This document shows, piece by piece, positions 8,163-15,512 of a DNA stretch of 31,223 bases. Under the pieces are notes generated by a model. That model did no database searches and was not told where the DNA came from. It worked only from the letters and a program-made list of their open reading frames with translations. The stretch comes from JBCCEV01 sp039030125 (GTDB taxonomy: Bacteria > Pseudomonadota > Gammaproteobacteria > Ga0077536): contig JBCCEV010000029.1 in assembly GCA_039030125.1 (NCBI GenBank), positions 1 to 31,223 of the forward strand, read 5' to 3'. A program made the position numbers and the translations under genes. Position 1 is the stretch's first letter; each line of letters starts with the position of its first letter.

Positions 8163-8456
8163 ATGAAGCAATATGTCGGGCAACGAACAATCGATGGCAT
8201 TGTCGTCAGCGTCGATGGCACGCCCTTGGATCCGCGTTTTGATGTCCATGTTTACGACGAAAAAGGCTTTGAATGGAGTTACCAGGGAAGCGCCCCTGAG
8301 CAGCTCGCGTTAGCGCTGTTGATGGACCATTTAAACGATGCCGAGAGGGCAAAACTCGCGGTGGCTTCATTCACCAGCGATGTGATTGTTAATCTTGATA
8401 ACGACTGGCGTTTGACTAGCGACGACATCGATAAAGCGCTTAGCGAAGGCGGATGA
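8163..8456 (+). CDS. DUF6166-like small protein
   Basis: A 97-residue soluble protein starting MKQYVGQRTIDG. It carries the pattern DVHVYDEKGFEWSYQGSAPEQLALALLMDHL and ends with a WRLTSDDIDKAL segment, which I recognise as the DUF6166 layout. Function is unknown in the family. The ATG at 8163 lies 10 nt after the GntR stop; the frame is open a little further upstream but that overlaps GntR. Its TGA stop overlaps the ATG of the following broken SnoaL-like gene (ATGA at 8453-8456). Confidence 0.75.
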   Translation: MKQYVGQRTIDGIVVSVDGTPLDPRFDVHVYDEKGFEWSYQGSAPEQLALALLMDHLNDAERAKLAVASFTSDVIVNLDNDWRLTSDDIDKALSEGG

Positions 8457-8874
8457 GATCGACCGAATTAATGCGTACCTACCCTTGAGGAGGTTGCCGG
8501 TCAAGGGCGTATCGAATTAATCGATCAAATCGCACAACCCGATATGGTCGACGAGGCCAATCAAGCGTTCGGAGGCCCGCCTGGGCGCGCCGGACTGGTC
8601 GCGCACGTCAAAGGGTTCCGGCGCAACATTGAAGACCTAAATATCGAGATTCAGAATATCGTCGGTAACACTGACGAAAGTCATGGCTTGGTGGTCGTTT
8701 CACGGTATTCATGCGGGGCCTTGGTTCCGAGACGCCGCGACCAATGAGCCGATCTACGGTACCGTTTTCAGCTTCTTCGAGCTCCAAGATGCGTTGATTA
8801 GCCACTACCGGGTGTGGCTGCATGCGGCGCTTGACCCACCCGTGGTTTTTGATTCTTCCAATCCCAAATTATGA
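8453..8874 (+). pseudogene. Frameshifted SnoaL-like (NTF2-fold) ester cyclase
   Basis: Three reading frames together encode one SnoaL-like polyketide-cyclase-type protein of about 139 residues. It starts at the ATG at 8453 (MRSTELMRTY), where ATGA overlaps the previous stop. An extra C in the run 8482-8484 shifts the frame, which continues LEEVAGQGRIELIDQIA, PPGRAGLVAHVKGFRRNI and NIVGNTD. An extra G near 8676 shifts it again to KVMAWWSFHGIHAGPWFRD and FELQDALISHYRVW, ending at the TGA at 8872-8874. The order of segments matches SnoaL relatives. Both lesions are single-base gains, so either the gene has decayed or the assembly contains two indel errors. No continuous translation is possible as written. 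Confidence 0.75.
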
Positions 8875-8900
8875 GCGTTCGCCGCCGCTCGGTGCGCCCA

Positions 8901-9650
8901 CTAGCGGTAAGTGGGGTTGGGATGATCGAAACGACACCCAGCATCCCACTGCGAGCGCTGATTACCATGCGCGGGGATGCCGCCAGCGGACTTTAACATT
9001 AGCGCCATATGCATCAAGTTCCAGGTCATGAATGTGGTGTTGCGATTGGTGAAGTCGTTCTCGGGTCCCCCCGAGCCTTCGTCCATATAAGACGGGCCGG
9101 GGCCCGCTTCACCGAGCCATCCGGCATCTGCCTGGGGTGGAATGGTGTAGCCGAGATGTTGTAGCGAGTACAAAATGTTCATTGCGCAATGTTTAGCGCC
9201 ATCTTCGTTACCGGTAACCAAGCATCCACCAACACGGCCGTAGTATGCGTACTGACCAGCATCGTTAAGCAAATGGGAAGCGGCATAAAGGCGCTCGATA
9301 GTTTGGGTCGCGACCGAGCTCTTCTCGCCCAACCAGATCGGGCAGGTGAGAACCAATATATCGGCCGCCATCACTTTCTGAAGGATCTCTGGCCAATCGT
9401 CTACCGGCCAACCATGCTCGCGCATATCTGGCCACACTCCAAATGCTATGTTGTGATCGACAGGACGGATGGTCTCTGTTCTAACGCCGTTTTTTTCCAT
9501 AATTGCCGCTGAAATATCGATCAGGCCTTGCGTGTGAGATAACTCTGGCGTTTTCTTTAAGGTGCAGTTGAGAAACAACGCGCTTAACGCTGAGAAATCC
9601 CAATGATGATTTTCGCAAAGCGCTTGTTGCTGACTATTGAGTTCGGGCAT
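8901..9650 (-). CDS. Flavodoxin-fold NAD(P)H-dependent oxidoreductase
   Basis: A 249-residue protein with a flavodoxin-like Rossmann fold. The FMN phosphate loop is LFLNCTLKKTPELSHTQ (about residues 25-41); the second loop is LTCPIWLGEKSSVATQTIERL; the third is GNEDGAKHCAMNIL. This pattern is that of NADPH-dependent FMN reductase and flavodoxin-family quinone reductases. The C-terminus (GPSYMDEGSGGPENDFTNRN) is a subgroup extension. It could supply reduced flavin to the two LLM monooxygenases encoded further upstream, but it is not in their operon. The gene is convergent with the broken SnoaL-like gene. Confidence 0.88.
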   Translation of the reverse strand: MPELNSQQQALCENHHWDFSALSALFLNCTLKKTPELSHTQGLIDISAAIMEKNGVRTETIRPVDHNIAFGVWPDMREHGWPVDDWPEILQKVMAADILVLTCPIWLGEKSSVATQTIERLYAASHLLNDAGQYAYYGRVGGCLVTGNEDGAKHCAMNILYSLQHLGYTIPPQADAGWLGEAGPGPSYMDEGSGGPENDFTNRNTTFMTWNLMHMALMLKSAGGIPAHGNQRSQWDAGCRFDHPNPTYR

Positions 9651-9758
9651 GAATTGATCCTGGTAAGCGGTTCTTGCGATGGCGTGCCGCCGCCGCGCTC
9701 GCGCTTATCCGACCGGCGGATAAGTCGAAAGGAGCTCGGCTGAAAGAGACTTGAGAAG

Positions 9759-9784
9759 AAGAGGCGGCCTGAAAGCCGCCTCTT
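9759..9784 (-). terminator. Rho-independent-type terminator of the VOC gene
   Basis: A perfect 10-bp inverted repeat: AAGAGGCGGC at 9759-9768 and GCCGCCTCTT at 9775-9784, with a 6-nt loop. Read on the minus strand it begins 9 nt after the VOC stop codon and is followed by a pyrimidine-rich TCTTCTTCTC tract. The other side has no T-tract, so it most likely acts in the minus direction. Confidence 0.75.
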
Positions 9785-9793
9785 AAAGACAGA

Positions 9794-10177
9794 TTACCCA
9801 GCGAGCGGATGCAGTCCGCAAAGCTTGTTACCGTCCGGGTCACGCAGGTAACACAGGTAGAGCGGCCCGATGGGGCTTTCGCGCTCACCCGGCGGGTCCT
9901 CAATTGCGGTTCCGCCGTTAGCAACGCCGGCAGCGTGTAAGGCTTGGACTTGTTCCGGCGAGGTGCAGGCAATACCAATCGTGCCGCCATTGCCAGGCGT
10001 CGCCGCGTTCCCGTCAATCGGCGGGGTTATCGCAAACATGCTGTTGTTATGCATATAGAACAGACGCCCTTTGTCGTCTTCGGTCGCGGCTGGACCACCG
10101 ATAGAGGCAAACAGAGCATCATAGAACTTTCTCGATCGGTCCATATCATTGCTACCGACCATTACGTGAGAGTACAT
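9794..10177 (-). CDS. VOC-family (glyoxalase/bleomycin-resistance fold) protein
   Basis: A 127-residue single-domain vicinal-oxygen-chelate protein. It starts MYSHVMVGSNDMDRSRKFYDALF, the usual first beta-alpha unit with a His near the N-terminus, and ends with YLCYLRDPDGNKLCGLHP, the standard last strands with the RDPDGN turn. Members include lyases, dioxygenases and binding proteins, so activity cannot be fixed. A purine-rich stretch GGGAG lies upstream of the ATG at 10177. It is followed closely by its own terminator, so it is probably monocistronic or the end of a unit. Confidence 0.88.
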   Translation of the reverse strand: MYSHVMVGSNDMDRSRKFYDALFASIGGPAATEDDKGRLFYMHNNSMFAITPPIDGNAATPGNGGTIGIACTSPEQVQALHAAGVANGGTAIEDPPGERESPIGPLYLCYLRDPDGNKLCGLHPLAG

Positions 10178-10272
10178 GGAGTTTCTCCCTAGGCTGCTTT
10201 TTTGTTAAACCCCGATCCTTACGCACTCGGGTCTGGACTACAACACCTAATCCACCCGCTTCACCGTTCACC

Positions 10273-10746
10273 TTAATTAACCGCGAATACACGATGAAAC
10301 ACACCGCCTCCGCCGGTTCGAGATTTGGTCACGCAAATCGCCTTATTAAGCCAGGCGTATCGCTCATCGGCGGTCTCAAATCTGGGTGCGGCTCGGAAAT
10401 AGTAACGCTGCGCCCCAGCGGGATCGTCTGGTTTTTGAAAGTCCAAGGCGTAATCCTGCTCATCAGGCTCGAACACCATCAAGCCATGCCAATGGACATA
10501 AATCAGGGCGCCGTCATCGGTTTTTATACACATGCGAACATCCAAATCACCGACGCCATCGGCCCTGATGAGCGACCAATCAGCACCCGACATCGGCAAG
10601 ACCTCGCCATTCAACCGCGGGCCCGCACAGCGGCCGCTGGCGGTATTTACGATCATGCGGTAGCCCTGGGGGGTCTGCCCAATGTGGATTGGCTCAGCAA
10701 GCTTCACTTGGGCTTCGAATAAAAACTCAGTTTCAACCTCAGACAT
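10273..10746 (-). CDS. DUF3237-family protein
   Basis: A 157-residue protein matching the DUF3237 pattern. An N-terminal strand region (FLFEAQVKLAEPIHIG) is followed by GYRMIVNTASGRCAGPRLNGEVLP, GADWSLIRADGVGDLDVRM and TDDGALIYVHWHGL, ending FRAAPRFETADERYAWLNK, the family's diagnostic tail. DUF3237 proteins are small beta-barrels often found beside catabolic genes; no enzymatic role is established to my knowledge. CAGGAG lies 8 nt upstream of the ATG at 10746. The frame is open to 10848, but the ATG at 10746 fits the family N-terminus. Confidence 0.88.
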   Translation of the reverse strand: MSEVETEFLFEAQVKLAEPIHIGQTPQGYRMIVNTASGRCAGPRLNGEVLPMSGADWSLIRADGVGDLDVRMCIKTDDGALIYVHWHGLMVFEPDEQDYALDFQKPDDPAGAQRYYFRAAPRFETADERYAWLNKAICVTKSRTGGGGVFHRVFAVN

Positions 10747-10861
10747 TAACGACTCCTGCAACGGCAGTTCATGAAGTGCGAAGAAAGTAACATGGCGAGG
10801 CAGGCCCGCGACCACCGCCACCGATGATCGAGTCCGAAACCTGCCCATGTTCAGCGGGGCA

Positions 10862-11416
10862 TTAGTTCTTTCGAAACGACGAGGCTGGGCGTTTGTATAA
10901 ACTGTTGAAAGCCGAGTTCATTGTGCGCGCACTTCTAAACCCAGATGCGAATGCTATCTCGGCGATAGACATGTTGTTTTTCTCAAGCAGCCGCTTAGCT
11001 CGCTGGATCCGCAGCGTTTTGGCCACCTGGGCAGGCGGCGCGCCGAGATGTTCGGCAAACAAACGATTGAGATGTCGTGGACCAACACCCAATCGTTCGC
11101 ACAACTCGGGGATCGCACCATGATCCAGCGCCCCCTCCTGGATCAGGCGCAGCGCGCGCTCCACGGTGGTTCGTGTCCCCATCCATGCTGGACAGAAAGG
11201 CGCGGATTCCGGTCGGCACCGCAAACATGGACGGAACCCCGCGGCCTCGGCGGCCGGCGCCGTTGGGTAAAACGAAATATTCTCCGTACGCGGTTGACGT
11301 GCTTTGCACACCGGTCTGCAATAAATTTTAGTGGTGTGGACCCCAATAAAAAACCGCCCGTCGAATGTGGCGTCGCGTCGCAGTCTGGCGGCATTGCAGG
11401 TTTCAAAATCGAGCAT
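10862..11416 (-). CDS. Ada-type Zn-binding / AraC-HTH regulator (stand-alone)
   Basis: A 184-residue protein with two domains. The N-terminal Ada metal-binding domain (about residues 1-72) has the Zn-thiolate cysteines Cys33 and Cys37 (YCRPVC) and Cys64 and Cys67 (CLRC). By homology with E. coli Ada, the first Cys is the methylphosphotriester acceptor. The C-terminal AraC-type helix-turn-helix (about residues 85-180) includes CERLGVGPRHLNRLFAEHLG and ASGFRSARTMNSAF. The protein stops right after this domain, with neither the O6-methylguanine methyltransferase domain of Ada nor an AlkA glycosylase domain, resembling Bacillus AdaA in layout. Probable role: sensor and activator of an alkylation response. 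No alkylation-repair gene lies next to it here. Confidence 0.9.
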   Translation of the reverse strand: MLDFETCNAARLRRDATFDGRFFIGVHTTKIYCRPVCKARQPRTENISFYPTAPAAEAAGFRPCLRCRPESAPFCPAWMGTRTTVERALRLIQEGALDHGAIPELCERLGVGPRHLNRLFAEHLGAPPAQVAKTLRIQRAKRLLEKNNMSIAEIAFASGFRSARTMNSAFNSLYKRPASSFRKN

Positions 11417-11684
11417 GCAAGTATTCTCAACCGGCTATCAAACAGCGTCTATTCGAGATCGATGATCGGGTCCGAAATCGACCGATGGGTCTTACCCTCC
11501 GGTGTAGCAATTGCGCCGGACAACGAAAATTATCGGCGATCCGATCGCCTGCCACCGTCACGGCTTGCAGCCCACGGATGACTCGAGTCGCCGCTATCGA
11601 TCTTACCGTTGGCAAAACGATAACGTGCCGCTTGGGTCGGTGATGAAATAAAGCAAATCAGCAAGCCAGCGCTACGGGAAACCC
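11417..11684. promoter_or_regulatory. Upstream region of the Ada-like gene
   Basis: This 268-base gap lies between the Ada-like gene and the end of the LLM gene. It holds a perfect 7-bp inverted repeat around one base (GGCGATC-C-GATCGCC, 11535-11549). It also has an 18-nt segment at 11460-11477 that recurs with one mismatch at 10822-10839, upstream of the DUF3237 gene. No convincing coding sequence, terminator or classic Ada box is visible. Confidence 0.35.
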
Positions 11685-12545
11685 TCACCCCGCACCTAGT
11701 GCTCGCAAAGTAGGCGAATTAACCAAGCCCTCATCGTTCATATCTAACGGCATAATCAAGACCCGCGTAGCGCCCGCGTTCATGTGCTCCGCGATCCGAT
11801 CGCTTAACGCCTTTTCATCGCCCCAGGCCACCAACATATCGATTAATGCGTCGCTACCGCCATCGACGAAGTCTTTATCGCTAAACCCTAACGCCTTCCA
11901 TTCACGATGGTAGTAATCGAGCGATAAATAATAGGCGACTGCTTTGCGGGCGAGCGCACGGGCACGCCCCGCGTCTTGTTCCAGGACCATCATTTGGGAA
12001 ACAGACAATTCAGCCTCAGAACCGATCCGTTCCCGCGATAATGCGGTGTGTTCCTTCGACATCAAATACGTCATGACGCCGTCGCTACGCGTGGCCGCTA
12101 GCTTCTGCAACTTGGGCCCGTGCCCTGCGATATGCAACGGGCCGAGCGTTGTGGCCGCATGCATGTCTGGAGCGCGGGCAGCCATTTCATCGAGATACTC
12201 GTTGAGCTTGGCCACCGGCGCTCGCCACGCATAACCGCGCATCTCGGCAATGCCGACATTGGAAACGCCAAGACCCAAAACGAAACGTTGGCCATAAAGT
12301 TCGCACAACGATTGTCGGGCGGCCACGGTCGCATGGGCATCACGCACGTAGACATTGGCGATACCGGAACCAATCGAAATCGTGTTGGTGCTGGCGAGCA
12401 ATACGCCACACGTCGACATCACTTCCCGGCCCAAGACTTCCGGCAACCAGAAGCACTCATAGCCCAGCGTTTCCATCGTTTGTACCGAGCGCACCAGCGC
12501 ATCGCCCGAGACGTGATCTAGAAGTGAAATGACCCCCAAGCTCAT
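11685..12545 (-). CDS. LLM-class flavin/F420-type oxidoreductase (short form)
   Basis: A 286-residue luciferase-like TIM-barrel protein. Typical features are the N-terminal MSLGVISLLDHVSGDALVR strand-helix, YECFWLPEVLG, the segment TNTISIGSGIANVYVRDA, and QRFVLGLGVSN followed by a variable region. It resembles the short F420-type LLM group more than the FMNH2-dependent sulfonate monooxygenases, but cofactor use cannot be decided from sequence. The ATG at 12545 lies 4 nt after the stop of the larger LLM gene, and its GAGGAAG ribosome-binding site is inside that gene. It is the last member of the 18900-11685 operon. Confidence 0.88.
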   Translation of the reverse strand: MSLGVISLLDHVSGDALVRSVQTMETLGYECFWLPEVLGREVMSTCGVLLASTNTISIGSGIANVYVRDAHATVAARQSLCELYGQRFVLGLGVSNVGIAEMRGYAWRAPVAKLNEYLDEMAARAPDMHAATTLGPLHIAGHGPKLQKLAATRSDGVMTYLMSKEHTALSRERIGSEAELSVSQMMVLEQDAGRARALARKAVAYYLSLDYYHREWKALGFSDKDFVDGGSDALIDMLVAWGDEKALSDRIAEHMNAGATRVLIMPLDMNDEGLVNSPTLRALGAG

Positions 12546-12549
12546 CGCT

Positions 12550-13749
12550 TCACTTCCTCAACCCCATCTTTTTCATGATCGGCATGATGTGATCTTCCAT
12601 GTGATGCAAACCGCCGAGTGGGTCAAAGAAACACATCAATATGCTTTCGATGCCGATCTCGTGCAATTCACGGATCTGTTCAGCAACGGTTTCGAAAGAG
12701 CCGATCATCTGCCAGGCACCGAAGCCCACGGCAATGCGTAAGAACATTTCCTCACCAACGCCGCCAAAGCCATCGTCCTGCTCTTCTTCGAAAAACTCGG
12801 TGGCATACGCGGTGCGCTTCAGCCCCTGAATGAAATTGAGCGTCGCCTCTCGATCAACTTCTTCTTCCAGCCAGCGTTTGGTCGCGAAAGCTTTTTCGTC
12901 GGTAGAGTCTTGAATGACATAAACCATGGTCGCAACCCGTACCTCGCGTTTGTACTGTGAGGCCTTGCGGTTAATGAGCTCGATTCTTTCCTTGTAGGCC
13001 TCGATGGTGGGTGCGGTAACGAACACCCAGTCGGCCTGGCGACAGGCGAAATCGACGCCTATCTCGGAATTGCCGGCATTCATAATCACTGGTCGCGGGT
13101 TACTCACGGGTTTGGGGCTCACGAACCCGCCGTAGGATTGGTAGTACTGGCCTTCGAATTCGATAGGCTCATCTTCGGTCCACAAATACTTCATTAAGGT
13201 CGTGAACTCATCGGCCATGTCGTAGGACTCATCGTGACCCACCGGAGGGTCGATACCGAAGGCTGCCTGCTCCACCGCAGAGTATCCGGTGACGATGTTT
13301 AATCCCCAACGACCCTTGGAAATGAAATCGATCGTGGCACCAAACTTGGCGAAGTGTAGCGGGTGAAATTGAAAGGTCACGTGCGCGGTCGAGAAAAGCG
13401 CGAGCTTGCTGGTCAAAGGCGCGGTGGCTGCGGCTGAGGTGAGAAAATCAAGGCTTGAGTCGTTGAAGTTGGTCTCCCCGCCTTGGCCAATCCAGCGCGC
13501 GAACGGCACTTGATAGTCAAAGCCGATCTGCTCGGCGAGCTGCACCATGCGCGCCGCGTTATCCCAATGCCAAAAGTCCTGGTAACGCTCGGGATTGGAC
13601 ATAACGCCTTTCGAAACCGTCATGCCGCCCTTGATGTTCCAGGCGAAAAAGCCCAGCTCCATGGGCTGGCCCGTGCGGGTATCTGGCTGCCCACCCGGGT
13701 CAAAGGGCCCACGCAAGACCTCTACTTTTTTGAATTTACCCTTGCTCAT
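12550..13749 (-). CDS. LLM-class FMNH2-dependent monooxygenase (SsuD/RutA-like)
   Basis: A 399-residue flavin-dependent monooxygenase of the bacterial luciferase superfamily. Supporting motifs are MELGFFAWNIKGG near the N-terminus, AEQIGFDYQVPFARWIGQGG, the flavin-region segment STAHVTFQFHPLHFAKFGATID, and GRWGLNIVTGYSAVEQAAFG, which is characteristic of alkanesulfonate, dimethylsulfone and RutA-like pyrimidine oxygenases. These enzymes need a separate flavin reductase, and none is in this operon. Its start overlaps the HyuB stop by 4 nt. Coupling to a hydantoinase/oxoprolinase pair suggests oxidative attack on a nitrogen heterocycle or a product of its hydrolysis (inference). Confidence 0.92.
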   Translation of the reverse strand: MSKGKFKKVEVLRGPFDPGGQPDTRTGQPMELGFFAWNIKGGMTVSKGVMSNPERYQDFWHWDNAARMVQLAEQIGFDYQVPFARWIGQGGETNFNDSSLDFLTSAAATAPLTSKLALFSTAHVTFQFHPLHFAKFGATIDFISKGRWGLNIVTGYSAVEQAAFGIDPPVGHDESYDMADEFTTLMKYLWTEDEPIEFEGQYYQSYGGFVSPKPVSNPRPVIMNAGNSEIGVDFACRQADWVFVTAPTIEAYKERIELINRKASQYKREVRVATMVYVIQDSTDEKAFATKRWLEEEVDREATLNFIQGLKRTAYATEFFEEEQDDGFGGVGEEMFLRIAVGFGAWQMIGSFETVAEQIRELHEIGIESILMCFFDPLGGLHHMEDHIMPIMKKMGLRK

Positions 13750-15512
13750 CGGTCACCACCACGCCCTGCGCTGTCTCTCAATTGGTTCGTCTTCATTTGA
13801 TTCACGGCCAAGTTGTCTGCATCGAGCGCCACGCCGTAATCGCGTACCGCAGCTTCGAGCGACACGTAGCCTTGGCGGACATCATTGGCAACGTCTTCGA
13901 CGGGGCGCTTAAAGGGATCGCCATAACCGCCACCTCCACCGGAATACAAGATATAGGCGTCACCCTCGTTGAGATCCTCATCAAGAATTTTTCCAGTCGG
14001 ATATTTCTCGTGCGCGCCGTCGTTGCGGATCAACTCAAGCTTATTGGCCTCACCTGCTTGACCCCCAAACAACCCCCAAGGTGCATCTTGAGTGCGTTCG
14101 ATCTGCGCATTGATGCGACTGGTCGCCAGCATGCGGCGCTGCTGAATGACGCCAAGGCCGCCGCGAAATTCGCCAGCCCCACCGGAGTCCTCGCGCAAGG
14201 CGTGGCGCTCAATCACGTGGGGATATTTAAGCTCCATCGATTCAACCGGGGCGTTATGGGTGTCGCCATCGTTAATACAAATGGTGGCGCTCATGCCGTC
14301 TTCATTCCACTTCGCGCCCCAGCCGCCACCGATCAGCCCGCCGATGCAGCGGTAAAAATGACAGCCCACCGGATGCTCGCCATTCATATCAACGATGGCG
14401 AGATCCGCGTGATGCCCAGCCGGTACCGATTGCGGCAAAGCCGGCGCCAAGGCCTTGAATATGGTGTCCACCACGGTCATCGGTATGGTCATCCACCAGC
14501 GCATGGCCGCGGGTTTAACCGCACTCACCACGGTGCGATCGGGCAGCACAACATCCAGGGGCGCGAAAGTACCGTCATTGATAGGCCGGCTGAGCGGGTC
14601 AATCAAACAGGTAAATGCGACCTGGGCGGCCGATAAACCGGCCGTGCGGCCCGAGTTGTAAAAGCCCTGAACCTGCTCCGAGATCCCGCTCATATCAATA
14701 CTCATGCGATCCCCATCAACGGTGACACCCACATGGATCGGGATCGGCGCATCGACGACCCCATCGCCATCCATAAAACTCTCAGCTTCATAATAGCCAT
14801 CCGGAATATTGCGCACCGTTTGCGTCGCGCGCTCGGCGCTGCGTTCCATGGTGAAGCGCATCGCGTCCATCACGCGTTCGCGACCATAGCGTTTAACAAT
14901 CGCATTAAAACGCCGTTCGCCGGTGCGCACGGCCGCGATCTGCGCGCGCAGATCGCCCATCGCGAGATCAGGGTTGCGAACATTCTGCGCGATGATTTTC
15001 ACCAGCAGCTCGTTCTGCTCGCCTTGATCGAAGAGCTTGCAAATGGGTACCTGCAAGCCTTCGGAAAAAATATCGCGGGTTACGCCGTTGAGCACACCGC
15101 CAATGTCCAGCCAATGCGCCATCGTTGAGGTAAATCCAATCACCTCATCCCCATCAAACAGTGGCAAGGTCAATACGATGTGATTTAGGTGGCTGCCGGT
15201 GATATAGGCATCGTTGGTGATATAGATATCACCGTGGCGCATTTCCTCATGCGGGATCTCTTCCAGCGTCGCCTTGACGGTTTCACTCATGCCGCGGATG
15301 AACATAGGCAAGCCGAGCCCAATTGAAATCGTATGGCCATCGCGATCAAAGAGGCCAACCGTAAAATCCAACGCCTCGTAAATGATCATGTTGTAGGCGG
15401 TGCGCATGAGATTGATCTTCATCTCCTCGGTGATGGCGATGAAACCGTGACGCAGAACTTCTGCGTCGATTGCGCGAAGTTTTTGATCTTTTGCTGTTTT
15501 CTGTTGCGTCAT
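13746..15512 (-). CDS. hyuB: Hydantoinase B / oxoprolinase-family subunit
   Basis: A 588-residue protein of the HyuB/oxoprolinase C-terminal family. Recognisable segments are RTAYNMIIYEALDFTVGLFDRDG, GDIYITNDAYITGSHLNHI, the central VDMNGEHPVGCHFYRCIGG region and the glycine-rich end YSGGGGGYGDPFKRP. HyuA and HyuB form the ATP-dependent N-methylhydantoinase or 5-oxoprolinase-type complex; related subunits occur in acetone and acetophenone carboxylases. Start ATG at 15512 overlaps the HyuA stop by 4 nt, and its own stop overlaps the LLM start by 4 nt, so all three are translationally coupled. The true substrate cannot be named. Confidence 0.93.
   Translation of the reverse strand: MTQQKTAKDQKLRAIDAEVLRHGFIAITEEMKINLMRTAYNMIIYEALDFTVGLFDRDGHTISIGLGLPMFIRGMSETVKATLEEIPHEEMRHGDIYITNDAYITGSHLNHIVLTLPLFDGDEVIGFTSTMAHWLDIGGVLNGVTRDIFSEGLQVPICKLFDQGEQNELLVKIIAQNVRNPDLAMGDLRAQIAAVRTGERRFNAIVKRYGRERVMDAMRFTMERSAERATQTVRNIPDGYYEAESFMDGDGVVDAPIPIHVGVTVDGDRMSIDMSGISEQVQGFYNSGRTAGLSAAQVAFTCLIDPLSRPINDGTFAPLDVVLPDRTVVSAVKPAAMRWWMTIPMTVVDTIFKALAPALPQSVPAGHHADLAIVDMNGEHPVGCHFYRCIGGLIGGGWGAKWNEDGMSATICINDGDTHNAPVESMELKYPHVIERHALREDSGGAGEFRGGLGVIQQRRMLATSRINAQIERTQDAPWGLFGGQAGEANKLELIRNDGAHEKYPTGKILDEDLNEGDAYILYSGGGGGYGDPFKRPVEDVANDVRQGYVSLEAAVRDYGVALDADNLAVNQMKTNQLRDSAGRGGDR

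Noticed and set aside
9634..10017. Minus-strand 127-codon frame overlapping the VOC gene
   Set aside because: It overlaps the VOC gene and its terminator in another frame and has low-complexity Arg/Ser/Ala composition.
11640..11670. Possible Ada box (AAATAAAGCAAATCAGCAA-like)
   Set aside because: The AAT and GCAA elements are not at the 6-nt spacing of the E. coli site, and the position is about 230 bp upstream of the Ada-like start.
13782..14636. Long plus-strand open frame (284 codons)
   Set aside because: It lies antisense within the well-supported hyuB gene, has no recognisable protein features, and reflects codon bias of the real gene.
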